Source: CAYFTL01 sp964346145 (GTDB lineage: Bacteria; Bacillota; Clostridia; Christensenellales; Aristaeellaceae). Taken from it: a DNA stretch of 23,266 nucleotides. The stretch spans positions 1 through 23,266 of the forward strand of contig CAYFTL010000034.1 of the NCBI GenBank assembly GCA_964346145.1, in the 5' to 3' direction. This document shows positions 16,156 through 22,754 of the stretch, piece after piece. Position numbers and translations under genes: made by a program. Below the pieces are notes generated by a model that was not told the DNA's origin, did no database searches, and was given only the letters and a program-made list of their open reading frames with translations. Each line of letters opens with the position of its first letter. The stretch's first letter is position 1.

Positions 16156-18417
16156 CTAACCCATTTTGACCACCGGTGCCGTAGCCGCAGGGAAGCTCTT
16201 TTTGCCCGCGGTTTTGAATTCAATCACCAATCGCGCTTCGCGGCCGGAGCCTTGAACCTCGCTAACCACGCCCTCCCCAAACATTCTGTGCATGACCCTA
16301 TCGCCCAGTTCAAACAGAACTGTAGGCACGGTATCGCTTGCAACGGAAGAGACAAAGCCGGGGAAACCTTTGCTCAAGCCTTCTATACCCAGAGCACCCA
16401 TCTTGGTTTTGTTCTGCGCCGAACGGCCGAAAGCGTCCACCGCAACCTTGGGACGCTCAGGAATCGGCATACGCACCGGCGGCTTTTTGGCCGCGATTTC
16501 TTCTTTGTATTGTTCCGGAATCTCGTCCAGAAAGCGGGAAGGCATATTGGTTTGTCGCATGCCAAAGACCGCCCTGTTGCAGGCGCAGGCGATGTACAGC
16601 GACTGCATGGCCCGAGTAATGCCTACATAGCACAGCCGGCGCTCCTCTTCCAAACGATCCTCATCCTGCAAAGAGCGGTTGGATGGAAAGAGTCCCTCTT
16701 CCACGCCCACCAAAAACACCACAGGAAACTCCAGCCCTTTAGCACTGTGCAAAGTCATCAGCGTAAGCGCCTGGGATTCACTCTCCATGGAATCCAGATC
16801 GGTGACCAAGGCCACATTCTCCAAAAAGCCTTGCAAACCACCCTCCGGGTTTAACTGTACATATTCGGCCAAAGCGCCTTCCAACTCTTTGATGTTGTCC
16901 AGCCTGTTTTGATTTTCTTCGGACTTGATGGCCGTATATTGATCCTCATAGCCGATCTTGTCGATCATTGCCCGCAGCAACTGATCGGCGGGCAGTTCCT
17001 GGCGCAGTTCCTGCAACTCCATCAGCAAATCGCCAAAGCGGCTGACCACGGTTTTTGCCCGGGACGAAAGCTCCAATTCTTCGGCGCTGTACACCGCTGC
17101 GTACAGCGATATATCTTCCTTGGCCGCGTAATCCAGCAGCGCGCCCACCGTGGTATCGCCGATGGAGCGCTTGGGCTCGTTGATGATTCTCCTTAAGGAA
17201 ATATCGTCGTCCGGATTGACCAGCACACGCAAATAGGCGATCAAATCCTTGACTTCTTTGCGGTCGTAAAACTTGGTGCCGCCATATACCCGATATGGGA
17301 TGCCTGCGCGCACCAGCGCCTCTTCAATAACGCGGGACTGGGCATTCATGCGATAGAGCACCGCCGCTTTGCCGGCATGGAACCCCTTGCGGTTTTTCTT
17401 CAGCGATTTTAGGGTGTCGCACACGAATACCGCCTCATCGCGTTCGTCCTGTGCGCGGTATACCCGTATCTTATCCCCATCGCCTGCATCGGTCCAAAGG
17501 GTCTTGCCTTTGCGCCCCAAATTGTGATCAATCACCATGTTAGCGGCGTTTAATATATTGCCGGTAGAGCGATAGTTTTGTTCCAGCTTAATGACTTTGC
17601 AGTCGGGGAAATCTCGTTCAAAATTGAGTATGATGGATATATCGGCGCCACGCCAGCCGTAGATGGACTGGTCGTCATCGCCCACCACACACAGGTTGCG
17701 CTTTTCTCCCGTGAGCAGGCGCACCAAGTCGTACTGCGCTGGGTTGGTATCCTGATACTCATCCACCATGATATAAGAAAATTTGCGCTGATAGTATTCC
17801 AGCACCGGCGGATGATCCAGAAGCAGCTGGATGGTTTTTACCAGCAAGTCGTCAAAATCCAGCGCATTGTTCTTTTTGAGGGTCTTTTCATAGGCTTCGA
17901 ACACGTCGGCTATCTTGACGCTGCGAAAATCCGCCTGATTCTCTTTGCGCCATTCGTTGGGGGTGAGCAGCTTATTTTTTGCATCGGAAATCGCGATTTT
18001 GATTTCCCGGGGTGGATACATTTTGTCGCTGATATCCATTTCTTTCAGCAACTGGCGGATTACACTCATCTGATCATCGTCGTCGTAAATCGTAAAGCTG
18101 TGCTCATAGCCCAGCTTGTCTATATCCCTGCGCAAAATTCTGGCGCAGCAAGCGTGGAAAGTGGACAGCCAGACTTCGGAGGCAACCTCTTCGCCGGCCA
18201 AGGCTTCCACCCGGTTTTTCATTTCCTTTGCAGCCTTGTTGGTAAAAGTAATGGCTAGGATGGACCAAGCCGGCACGCCCTTTTCCAGCAAATGGGCTAC
18301 CCGGTGGGTCAACACACGGGTTTTGCCCGATCCCGCACCGGCCAACACCAAAAGCGGACCTTCGGTGGTTAATATGGCTTCGCGTTGGGGCTGGTTCATT
18401 GTATCCAGATTAATCAT
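16156..18417 (-). CDS. pcrA: ATP-dependent 3'-5' DNA helicase PcrA/UvrD
   Basis: PcrA is the superfamily 1A helicase of Gram-positive bacteria, used in repair, rolling-circle replication and removal of RNA polymerase or RecA. The product has 753 residues. Visible motifs: Q motif LNQPQREAI-like start (MNQPQREAI, 7-15), Walker A AGAGSGKT (26-33), TFTNKAAKEM, Walker B DEYQDTN (219-225), GDDDQSIYGWRGAD, LEQNYRST, TLHSAKGLEFPVVF and CYVGITRA. The C-terminal 60 residues (FELGDRVMHRMFGEG...) match the Tudor-like segment that contacts RNA polymerase. I choose ATG 18417, with AGGAG seven bases upstream; it overlaps yerC by 8 bp. The TTG at 18432 is part of the ribosome binding site. No pcrB lies next to it. 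Confidence 0.96.
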   Translation of the reverse strand: MINLDTMNQPQREAILTTEGPLLVLAGAGSGKTRVLTHRVAHLLEKGVPAWSILAITFTNKAAKEMKNRVEALAGEEVASEVWLSTFHACCARILRRDIDKLGYEHSFTIYDDDDQMSVIRQLLKEMDISDKMYPPREIKIAISDAKNKLLTPNEWRKENQADFRSVKIADVFEAYEKTLKKNNALDFDDLLVKTIQLLLDHPPVLEYYQRKFSYIMVDEYQDTNPAQYDLVRLLTGEKRNLCVVGDDDQSIYGWRGADISIILNFERDFPDCKVIKLEQNYRSTGNILNAANMVIDHNLGRKGKTLWTDAGDGDKIRVYRAQDERDEAVFVCDTLKSLKKNRKGFHAGKAAVLYRMNAQSRVIEEALVRAGIPYRVYGGTKFYDRKEVKDLIAYLRVLVNPDDDISLRRIINEPKRSIGDTTVGALLDYAAKEDISLYAAVYSAEELELSSRAKTVVSRFGDLLMELQELRQELPADQLLRAMIDKIGYEDQYTAIKSEENQNRLDNIKELEGALAEYVQLNPEGGLQGFLENVALVTDLDSMESESQALTLMTLHSAKGLEFPVVFLVGVEEGLFPSNRSLQDEDRLEEERRLCYVGITRAMQSLYIACACNRAVFGMRQTNMPSRFLDEIPEQYKEEIAAKKPPVRMPIPERPKVAVDAFGRSAQNKTKMGALGIEGLSKGFPGFVSSVASDTVPTVLFELGDRVMHRMFGEGVVSEVQGSGREARLVIEFKTAGKKSFPAATAPVVKMG

Positions 18418-18712
18418 TATCTTTCTCCTCAAGTCTATCCAGCACTAGCTGGTATCCGCCGGAGCCGTAAGCAAGGCAACGGTTCACCCGACTGATGGTG
18501 GCCGTGCTTACGCCGGTTTTTTTGGCGATTTCGTTATAGGTCACCTTGTCGCGCAGCATCTGGGCCACTTCTATGCGTTGGGCCAAATCCTGCACTTCGC
18601 GTATCGTACACAGGTCATCGAACAAGCGATAACACTCTTCTGGTGTTTTTAAGGCCAATATAACCTCCACCAGCAGATCTGTCTGTTCATTCTTTAGCTT
18701 GGATTCGTACAT
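18410..18712 (-). CDS. yerC: YerC/YecD-family TrpR-related regulator
   Basis: This is a small protein of the TrpR superfamily, a helix-turn-helix DNA-binding family; the role of YerC itself is poorly defined. The 100-residue product has helical N-terminal segments (TDLLVEVILALKTPEECYRL, 11-30) that would form an intertwined dimer, and an HTH at about 57-80 (VTYNEIAKKTGVSTATISRV). The tail LAYGSGGYQLVLDRL is a family hallmark. The ATG at 18712 has AGGGGG six bases upstream; an in-frame GTG at 18736 lacks this. It is the first gene of the yerC-pcrA-ligA unit and overlaps pcrA by 8 bp. The palindromic half-sites upstream are natural candidates for autoregulation, but that link is inferred only from position. 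Confidence 0.9.
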   Translation of the reverse strand: MYESKLKNEQTDLLVEVILALKTPEECYRLFDDLCTIREVQDLAQRIEVAQMLRDKVTYNEIAKKTGVSTATISRVNRCLAYGSGGYQLVLDRLEEKDND

Positions 18713-18732
18713 ACCCAGCCCCCTCAACCGTT

Positions 18733-18842
18733 GCACAAAATACCCAAATTGTGCGCATAATATGTTACTATTTTAGCACAAAAATGCACTTTGCGCAAGT
18801 AAAGCGGTGCTCTGTAAGCCCGTTTTGCTGTGCACAAAGTGC
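18733..18842. repeat. cluster of GCACAA/TTGTGC-type palindromic half-sites around the yerC promoter
   Basis: Three inverted repeats lie in 110 bp. GCACAA-N10-TTGTGC (18733-18754) is just downstream of the predicted transcription start. GCACTTTGCGC (18786-18796) overlaps the -35. GCACAAAGTGC (18832-18842) is centred 46 bp further upstream. An extra GCACAA lies at 18776-18781 next to the -10. The density and the placement over promoter elements suggest operators for a dimeric DNA-binding protein. The regulator is unknown; YerC is the nearest candidate. Confidence 0.55.
18770..18798 (-). promoter_or_regulatory. promoter of yerC-pcrA-ligA
   Basis: On the minus strand TTGCGC (18793-18798) and TAAAAT (18770-18775) are separated by exactly 17 bases, with an extended TG upstream of the -10 (TGCTAAAAT). 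Transcription would start near 18763, about 50 bases before the yerC ATG. The promoter is embedded in the GCACAA/TTGTGC repeats. Confidence 0.72.
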
Positions 18843-18845
18843 CCA

Positions 18846-18875
18846 TCGACATATTTAATTTTATGTAGTTATAAT
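18846..18875 (+). promoter_or_regulatory. possible plus-strand promoter antisense to the glycosidase gene
   Basis: TCGACA (18846-18851) and a perfect TATAAT (18870-18875) are 18 bases apart on the plus strand. A transcript would start near 18882 and run antisense into the 3' end of the GH3 gene; no plausible plus-strand gene follows. An AT-only inverted repeat (ATTTAATT/AATTAAAT, 18853-18880) covers the same bases, so this may be a chance product of AT-rich sequence. No canonical terminator for the GH3 gene was seen between 18843 and 18911. Confidence 0.3.
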
Positions 18876-18911
18876 TAAATCATCGCATTACTTCATTGGG
18901 CTTTTCAAGGT

Positions 18912-20990
18912 TTATTCCCTTGTATAAGCTACTTTCAACGGCGCTTGACCCAACAGTTCTTGGCTGCGGCCATCGGGCTGGCTTCCACCGACATATACCG
19001 TATATCTCTTGCCGGCGTCCACCCGCTCGCCATCGTTGTTGACCACGGTAAAGGCCTCTTGCGGCAACGCGATGCGCACGGTCTTTGCCTCGCCGCCCTT
19101 AAGATGGATTCGCTCAAAGCCACAAAGCCTTGGGTTGGGTGGAGCAAATTTGTCATTCTCCGGCTGAATGTACACCTGAACCACTTCGTCGGCCGCGATA
19201 GCTCCGGTGTTTTGAAGCGTCACGGTTGCGACATCGCCTTGAACGTTAGCATCGCTATATTCAAATCGGGTGTAGGAAAGGCCGAAACCAAAGGGATATA
19301 GCGGTTTCCCGGTGAAGTAGCGGTAGGTGCGCTCCTTCATCGAATAGTCAGTGAAGGCAGGCAACTCATCCACACTATAGTAGAAGGTTACCGGCAGCTT
19401 GCCCGAGGGCGACACCCGACCGAACAGAGTATCGGCGAGGGCTGTGCCACCCGCTTGCCCCGGATACCAAGTCATGATTACCGCATTGCCTTCCTCTACC
19501 CGAAGCGCGCTACCTGCAGCCACCGCTATCACTACAGGAGTGCCGGTTTCCAATACGGCTTTAAGCAACTTACGCTGGGATTCGGGCAACTCTAGGGTTT
19601 GTTTGTCTCCCGATGAAAACTCGTTGCCTACATCGCCCTGCTCGCCTTCTATGCTGGAGTCCAGGCCCAAACACAGCACGGCGACATCGGCCATCTTGGC
19701 CTGGGCCACAGCCTCGGCCAGCCGGTCGTCTGCCATGGCCAGGCCGCTGGTACGGTCTTTGTAAAGATGGCAGCCCTGGGAATAGAGCACGCGCGCCTTT
19801 CCGTTAAGGGCAGTGCGAATGCCTTCCAGGAAGGTCACATATCTGGAAGAAGTGCCGCTATAGTTGCCCTCCAGCACGGTGTGGCTGTCGGCGTTTGGCC
19901 CGATGACCGCCACCGTATTCAGCCTGTTTTCATCCAGCGGCAATATGCCATCATTCTTGAGCAACACCATGCTCTTTTGAGCCGCCTCAAGCGCCTGTGC
20001 GGCAAACTCGTCGCTATCACACACCTCGTAAGGGATATTGTCAAACTCGGATCCGCCGCCCAAAATGCCCAGCATAAATCGGCTGGTCAGCGCACGAATC
20101 GCCGAAGTGGCAATCTGATCTTGAGTAATGAGCCCATCTTGCAGCGCTTGCAACAAATGCAGGTAAGTGTTGCCGCAGTTTACATCGCAACCGTTGATCA
20201 ATGCCAGCGCCGCACTCTCTGGTGCGGTATCGGTTACATGGTGGTACATATGGAAATCTGCAATCGCCCAGCAATCGCTGACTACATGCCCTTGAAAGTT
20301 CCACTTATCCCTTAAAATATCGTTGAGTAAGCGCTTGGATCCGCAGCTGGGTTCGCCGTTGACCCGGTTGTAAGCCCCCATGACAGCCTCCACCTTGGCC
20401 TCTTTTACCAAGGTTTCGAATGCAGGCAAATACGTTTCCCACAAGTCCTTCTCGTTCACCTGGGCGTCAAACTCGTGGCGCACATCCTCCGGACCAGAGT
20501 GCACCGCAAAATGCTTGGCACACGCCGCCGATTTCAAGTATTCTGCATCGCCCTGCAGGCCTTGCACAAAGCCCACGCCCAGCCGTGCGGTCAAGTAAGG
20601 ATCTTCGCCATAGGTCTCGTGTCCGCGTCCCCATCGCGGATCGCGGAATATGTTGATGTTAGGGCTCCAAAACGTAAGTCCCTTGTAAATGTCCCGATCG
20701 CCCAAAGCGCTTTGCATATTGTATTTGGCACGCCCTTCGGTGGCAACCGTATCGCCGATGCGCTTCATTGCCGGCTCATCAAACATGGCGGCGAGGCCTA
20801 TCGCCTGGGGAAACACGGTTGCCGTGCCCGCCCGAGCCACACCGTGCAGCGCCTCATTCCACCAGTTGTATGCCGGAATGCCCAGACGGGGAATTGCAGG
20901 GGCATCGTAGCGCAGCTGGGAGGCCTGCTCCTCCACCGTCATCTGTGCAACCAAAGCGCGCGCTTTCTTTTCCGCGAGCTGTCTGTCCAT
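18912..20990 (-). CDS. glycoside hydrolase family 3 protein (beta-xylosidase/beta-glucosidase type)
   Basis: GH3 enzymes release terminal sugars from beta-linked oligosaccharides by a retaining mechanism. The 692-residue product has the TIM-barrel domain (about 1-300) with NWWNEALHGVARAG, FSPN-like WSPNINIFRDPRWGRG, ETYGEDPYL, AKHFAVHSGPE, and VVSDCWAI holding the likely nucleophile Asp239. The second alpha/beta domain (about 320-540) includes VAVIGPNA and GEQGDVGNEF, where the acid/base usually lies. A fibronectin III-like domain ends the protein (about 575-680). The long plant/fungal xylosidase-like motifs favour xylosidase or arabinofuranosidase activity, but substrate cannot be fixed. There is no signal peptide, so it probably acts on imported oligosaccharides. 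ATG 20990 has GGAGG seven bases upstream; the 39-codon upstream extension overlaps the promoter. It is a single-gene unit. Confidence 0.92.
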   Translation of the reverse strand: MDRQLAEKKARALVAQMTVEEQASQLRYDAPAIPRLGIPAYNWWNEALHGVARAGTATVFPQAIGLAAMFDEPAMKRIGDTVATEGRAKYNMQSALGDRDIYKGLTFWSPNINIFRDPRWGRGHETYGEDPYLTARLGVGFVQGLQGDAEYLKSAACAKHFAVHSGPEDVRHEFDAQVNEKDLWETYLPAFETLVKEAKVEAVMGAYNRVNGEPSCGSKRLLNDILRDKWNFQGHVVSDCWAIADFHMYHHVTDTAPESAALALINGCDVNCGNTYLHLLQALQDGLITQDQIATSAIRALTSRFMLGILGGGSEFDNIPYEVCDSDEFAAQALEAAQKSMVLLKNDGILPLDENRLNTVAVIGPNADSHTVLEGNYSGTSSRYVTFLEGIRTALNGKARVLYSQGCHLYKDRTSGLAMADDRLAEAVAQAKMADVAVLCLGLDSSIEGEQGDVGNEFSSGDKQTLELPESQRKLLKAVLETGTPVVIAVAAGSALRVEEGNAVIMTWYPGQAGGTALADTLFGRVSPSGKLPVTFYYSVDELPAFTDYSMKERTYRYFTGKPLYPFGFGLSYTRFEYSDANVQGDVATVTLQNTGAIAADEVVQVYIQPENDKFAPPNPRLCGFERIHLKGGEAKTVRIALPQEAFTVVNNDGERVDAGKRYTVYVGGSQPDGRSQELLGQAPLKVAYTRE

Positions 20991-21018
20991 AACAAAACCT
21001 CCATATCCTATTCTATTG

Positions 21019-21035
21019 ATATATCCATGATATAT
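21019..21035. repeat. inverted repeat over the GH3 promoter -10, operator candidate
   Basis: ATATATC-CAT-GATATAT is a perfect 7-bp inverted repeat with a 3-bp centre, overlapping the -10 element and the predicted transcription start of the glycosidase gene. Its place suits a repressor that would respond to sugar, but it is AT-rich and may be coincidental. No regulator gene is adjacent. Confidence 0.35.
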
Positions 21036-21055
21036 TTGCACCGGATTCCTGTCAA
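21027..21055 (-). promoter_or_regulatory. sigma-A-type promoter of the GH3 gene
   Basis: Perfect -35 TTGACA (21050-21055), 17-base spacer, and -10 TATCAT (21027-21032, five of six matches) on the minus strand. Transcription would begin near 21020, giving a leader of about 30 bases with the GGAGG site. This is the closest match to consensus in the window. Confidence 0.82.
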
Positions 21056-21105
21056 CAAACAAACCCTGCACGAGCACAGTTTGCCCGGCCAGAAAGTATC
21101 TCCAC

Positions 21106-21144
21106 AAAAAACGGCAACGATTCTTTAAACCAGAACCGTTGCCG
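21106..21144 (-). terminator. intrinsic terminator of the C39-like gene
   Basis: On the minus strand the arms CGGCAACGGTTCT and AGAATCGTTGCCG form a 13-bp stem (one G-T wobble) around a 7-nt loop and are followed by six T. It begins 11 bases after the stop codon of the secreted C39-like gene and separates it from the GH3 unit. Confidence 0.93.
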
Positions 21145-21155
21145 CTAAATATTCC

Positions 21156-22469
21156 TTATTCTGCCGAGCTGGATACGGGCGCCGGCGGCCCCACCTGCAC
21201 ATCGCTGGTGCAAATCATAAAGGGAGTATTGGTCTTGGCTTCCCGGAGAATGGTGCTCAGCGGAAAAGCCATGTTGGTGCGCTTTTCGCTGTTGGGATCG
21301 TTAACCAATATCTTTCCATCTTCGGTGACACCACGCAGCACAATGTAGTGTCCGCGGCTGGTAAATAGACCTGGCCCCATATGGGCAATGATGGGCGTTC
21401 CCGATTCCAACGTTTCCAGAATGGTTTTTGCATCCCTGCCGATCCATCGACTCTGTACGCCGTATTGGGCAGCTACGCGGTCCATCGCGCCGTGGCCTAA
21501 TCCGTTGCCGTGGTACAAGCCATTGCGAACGGCCCACTGGAAAAGCTCCACAGGGGTTTGATCCATGTTTCCGGTCAAATAAGCTACGACCATGGAAACG
21601 CAGGTAACGTTACAACCCGAAGAACGAACCGACCTGGGCGTTCCATTGTAATAGCAGATGACCCTGGAATAGTTGTATTGATACAACTGGGGAATACGCA
21701 TGCCCCCTTCGCCGTAGGGCACCACGCCGGTCCAATCCAGCCTGCGCCCCGGGCGCACATCCACGATTTTTAAACCGGACTTGTCGACTCCGTTTTCCTC
21801 GTCGGAACCTTCAGGGCTCATGGTTTCTAAAGGATTGGCCGAAGCTGAGGGCAACGGCGTTGCCGAAGGCGCAGCGGTAGGCAGCGGGCTGGGCTCAGCC
21901 GTAGGTTCCAAGGTAGGCGCCTCGGCGCTCTCTTCTGGTTGGTGCGTAGGCGTTGGGCTGGTTGCTTCCGGCTTGGCAGTAGGCGCGGCCGATGGAGTTT
22001 GGGTAGGTGCCAGCGTAGGGTTTAAGGTGCTCTGCGGTGTCGGCGTTGGATCCGGCACTACGGTTGCCTCAGGCGTTTGTGTCTGCTCCGGTTGCTTGGT
22101 TTGCTCCGGCTTTTGCGTTTCACTAGGCTTTTCGGTTGCCTCCGGCTTTTGCGTTTCAGCGGGCTCTTCGGTTTGCTCCGGACTCTGAGTCCCTTCAGGT
22201 TTCTGAGTTTGCTCCGGTGCCTTGGTCGGACTTTGCGTTTCCTGATTGTCGGTATTCGGTTGCACCGCTATATTTTCATTTGTTTGAACCGATTGAATCT
22301 GAGAAGGCGATTTGTTTTCGAGATCTTCCGCAAAGGCCGGCATTGTGAGCGGCTGCAAAGCCAACCAGGCACTCAAGGCGACCATGCAATACCGCTGTAC
22401 CTTGGAACTCCGCTCTTTGCCACTTTGCGCGGCCTTGAACATATCTCGATTAGAATCGTCGTTCAACAT
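21156..22469 (-). CDS. secreted protein with Pro/Thr/Glu repeat linker and C39-like cysteine peptidase domain
   Basis: The 437-residue product has a signal peptide with a long charged N-region, hydrophobic core at about 28-46, and likely cleavage after PAFA (47). Residues 50-220 are low-complexity Pro/Thr/Glu/Gln/Ser, with hexapeptide repeats at 82-141. The C-terminal domain (about 255-420) resembles Peptidase_C39_2: Cys286 in RSSGCNVTC, His374 in SRGHYIVL and Asp391 in VNDPNS form a plausible catalytic triad. No LPxTG, SLH or choline-binding anchor is seen. The linker suggests a wall-spanning or surface-exposed protein. Substrate is unknown; wall peptides or bacteriocin-like leaders are possible, and some C39_2 proteins may not be peptidases. 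The ATG lies 14 bases from AAGGAG, an unusually long spacing, but an in-frame TAA blocks any earlier start. It is divergent from the M13 peptidase gene. Confidence 0.82.
   Translation of the reverse strand: MLNDDSNRDMFKAAQSGKERSSKVQRYCMVALSAWLALQPLTMPAFAEDLENKSPSQIQSVQTNENIAVQPNTDNQETQSPTKAPEQTQKPEGTQSPEQTEEPAETQKPEATEKPSETQKPEQTKQPEQTQTPEATVVPDPTPTPQSTLNPTLAPTQTPSAAPTAKPEATSPTPTHQPEESAEAPTLEPTAEPSPLPTAAPSATPLPSASANPLETMSPEGSDEENGVDKSGLKIVDVRPGRRLDWTGVVPYGEGGMRIPQLYQYNYSRVICYYNGTPRSVRSSGCNVTCVSMVVAYLTGNMDQTPVELFQWAVRNGLYHGNGLGHGAMDRVAAQYGVQSRWIGRDAKTILETLESGTPIIAHMGPGLFTSRGHYIVLRGVTEDGKILVNDPNSEKRTNMAFPLSTILREAKTNTPFMICTSDVQVGPPAPVSSSAE
22047..22226 (-). repeat. 18-bp degenerate tandem repeat encoding T-x-x-P-x-x hexapeptides
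   Basis: Codons 82-141 of the C39-like gene read as ten in-register six-residue units with Thr first and Pro fourth, such as TKAPEQ, TQKPEG, TQSPEQ, TQKPEA, TEKPSE and TQTPEA. Three units share TQKPE. At DNA level units near 22100-22170 are nearly identical (GCAAAAGCCGGAG core), which suggests recent unit duplication. Beyond residue 141 the linker loses this period and becomes Pro/Thr/Ala/Ser-rich. Confidence 0.8.
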
Positions 22470-22536
22470 AATGTCTTATGATGCTCCTTTCGTGGATAAA
22501 ACATTGATATACAAATACATAAAAACAAGTTTGTTC

Positions 22537-22566
22537 ATTATACCAAACCTGTCAGGGTATATTCAA
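22537..22566 (-). promoter_or_regulatory. promoter of the C39-like gene
   Basis: Minus-strand TATAAT (22537-22542), preceded by TG in extended position, lies 18 bases from TTGAAT (22561-22566). The predicted start near 22530 gives a leader of about 60 bases. A short inverted repeat AACAA-GT-TTGTT at 22524-22535 sits on the start site and could bind a regulator. The remainder of the 285-bp divergent intergenic region (22470-22754) is AT-rich and holds no visible gene. Confidence 0.72.
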
Positions 22567-22693
22567 GTTCTATGCAAGTATTTTCAATTAAATATTATAT
22601 TTGATAAGGTAACCAAATTCAAATTCCCCAAACTCAAAATAGCGATTTTGTGCAAATTTAACAGAATTGTATCCTTGGCTTTCCGGAATTACA

Positions 22694-22721
22694 TTGGGCT
22701 AACTAAATTTTATGTTATAAT
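22694..22721 (+). promoter_or_regulatory. promoter of the M13 peptidase gene
   Basis: Plus-strand TATAAT (22716-22721) with an extended TG (TGTTATAAT) lies 16 bases from TTGGGC (22694-22699). Transcription would begin near 22728, with AAGGTGG (22739-22745) as ribosome binding site nine bases before the TTG start. The -10 is a perfect match; the -35 is weaker. Confidence 0.7.
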
Positions 22722-22754
22722 TATCAAAGAAAATTAACAAAGGTGGGAAGTGTA

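Noticed and set aside
16252..16854. 200-residue plus-strand frame
   Set aside because: Antisense to pcrA; His/Arg/Gln-rich composition typical of a shadow frame.
17578..18258. 226-residue plus-strand frame
   Set aside because: Antisense to the conserved helicase core of pcrA; no family resemblance.
20991..21107. 39-codon N-terminal extension of the GH3 protein
   Set aside because: It lies over the promoter and lacks a ribosome binding site, whereas ATG 20990 has GGAGG at ideal spacing.
20475..21128. 217-residue plus-strand frame
   Set aside because: Antisense to the GH3 gene and across its promoter and the neighbouring terminator; not a plausible gene.
21781..22188. Gly/Val/Ser-repetitive plus-strand frame of 135 residues
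   Set aside because: It is the complement of the Pro/Thr/Ala repeat linker of the C39-like gene; repeats stay open in several frames.
22047..22226. CRISPR-like regular repeats
   Set aside because: The 18-bp period has no spacers and encodes in-frame hexapeptides, so it is a coding repeat.
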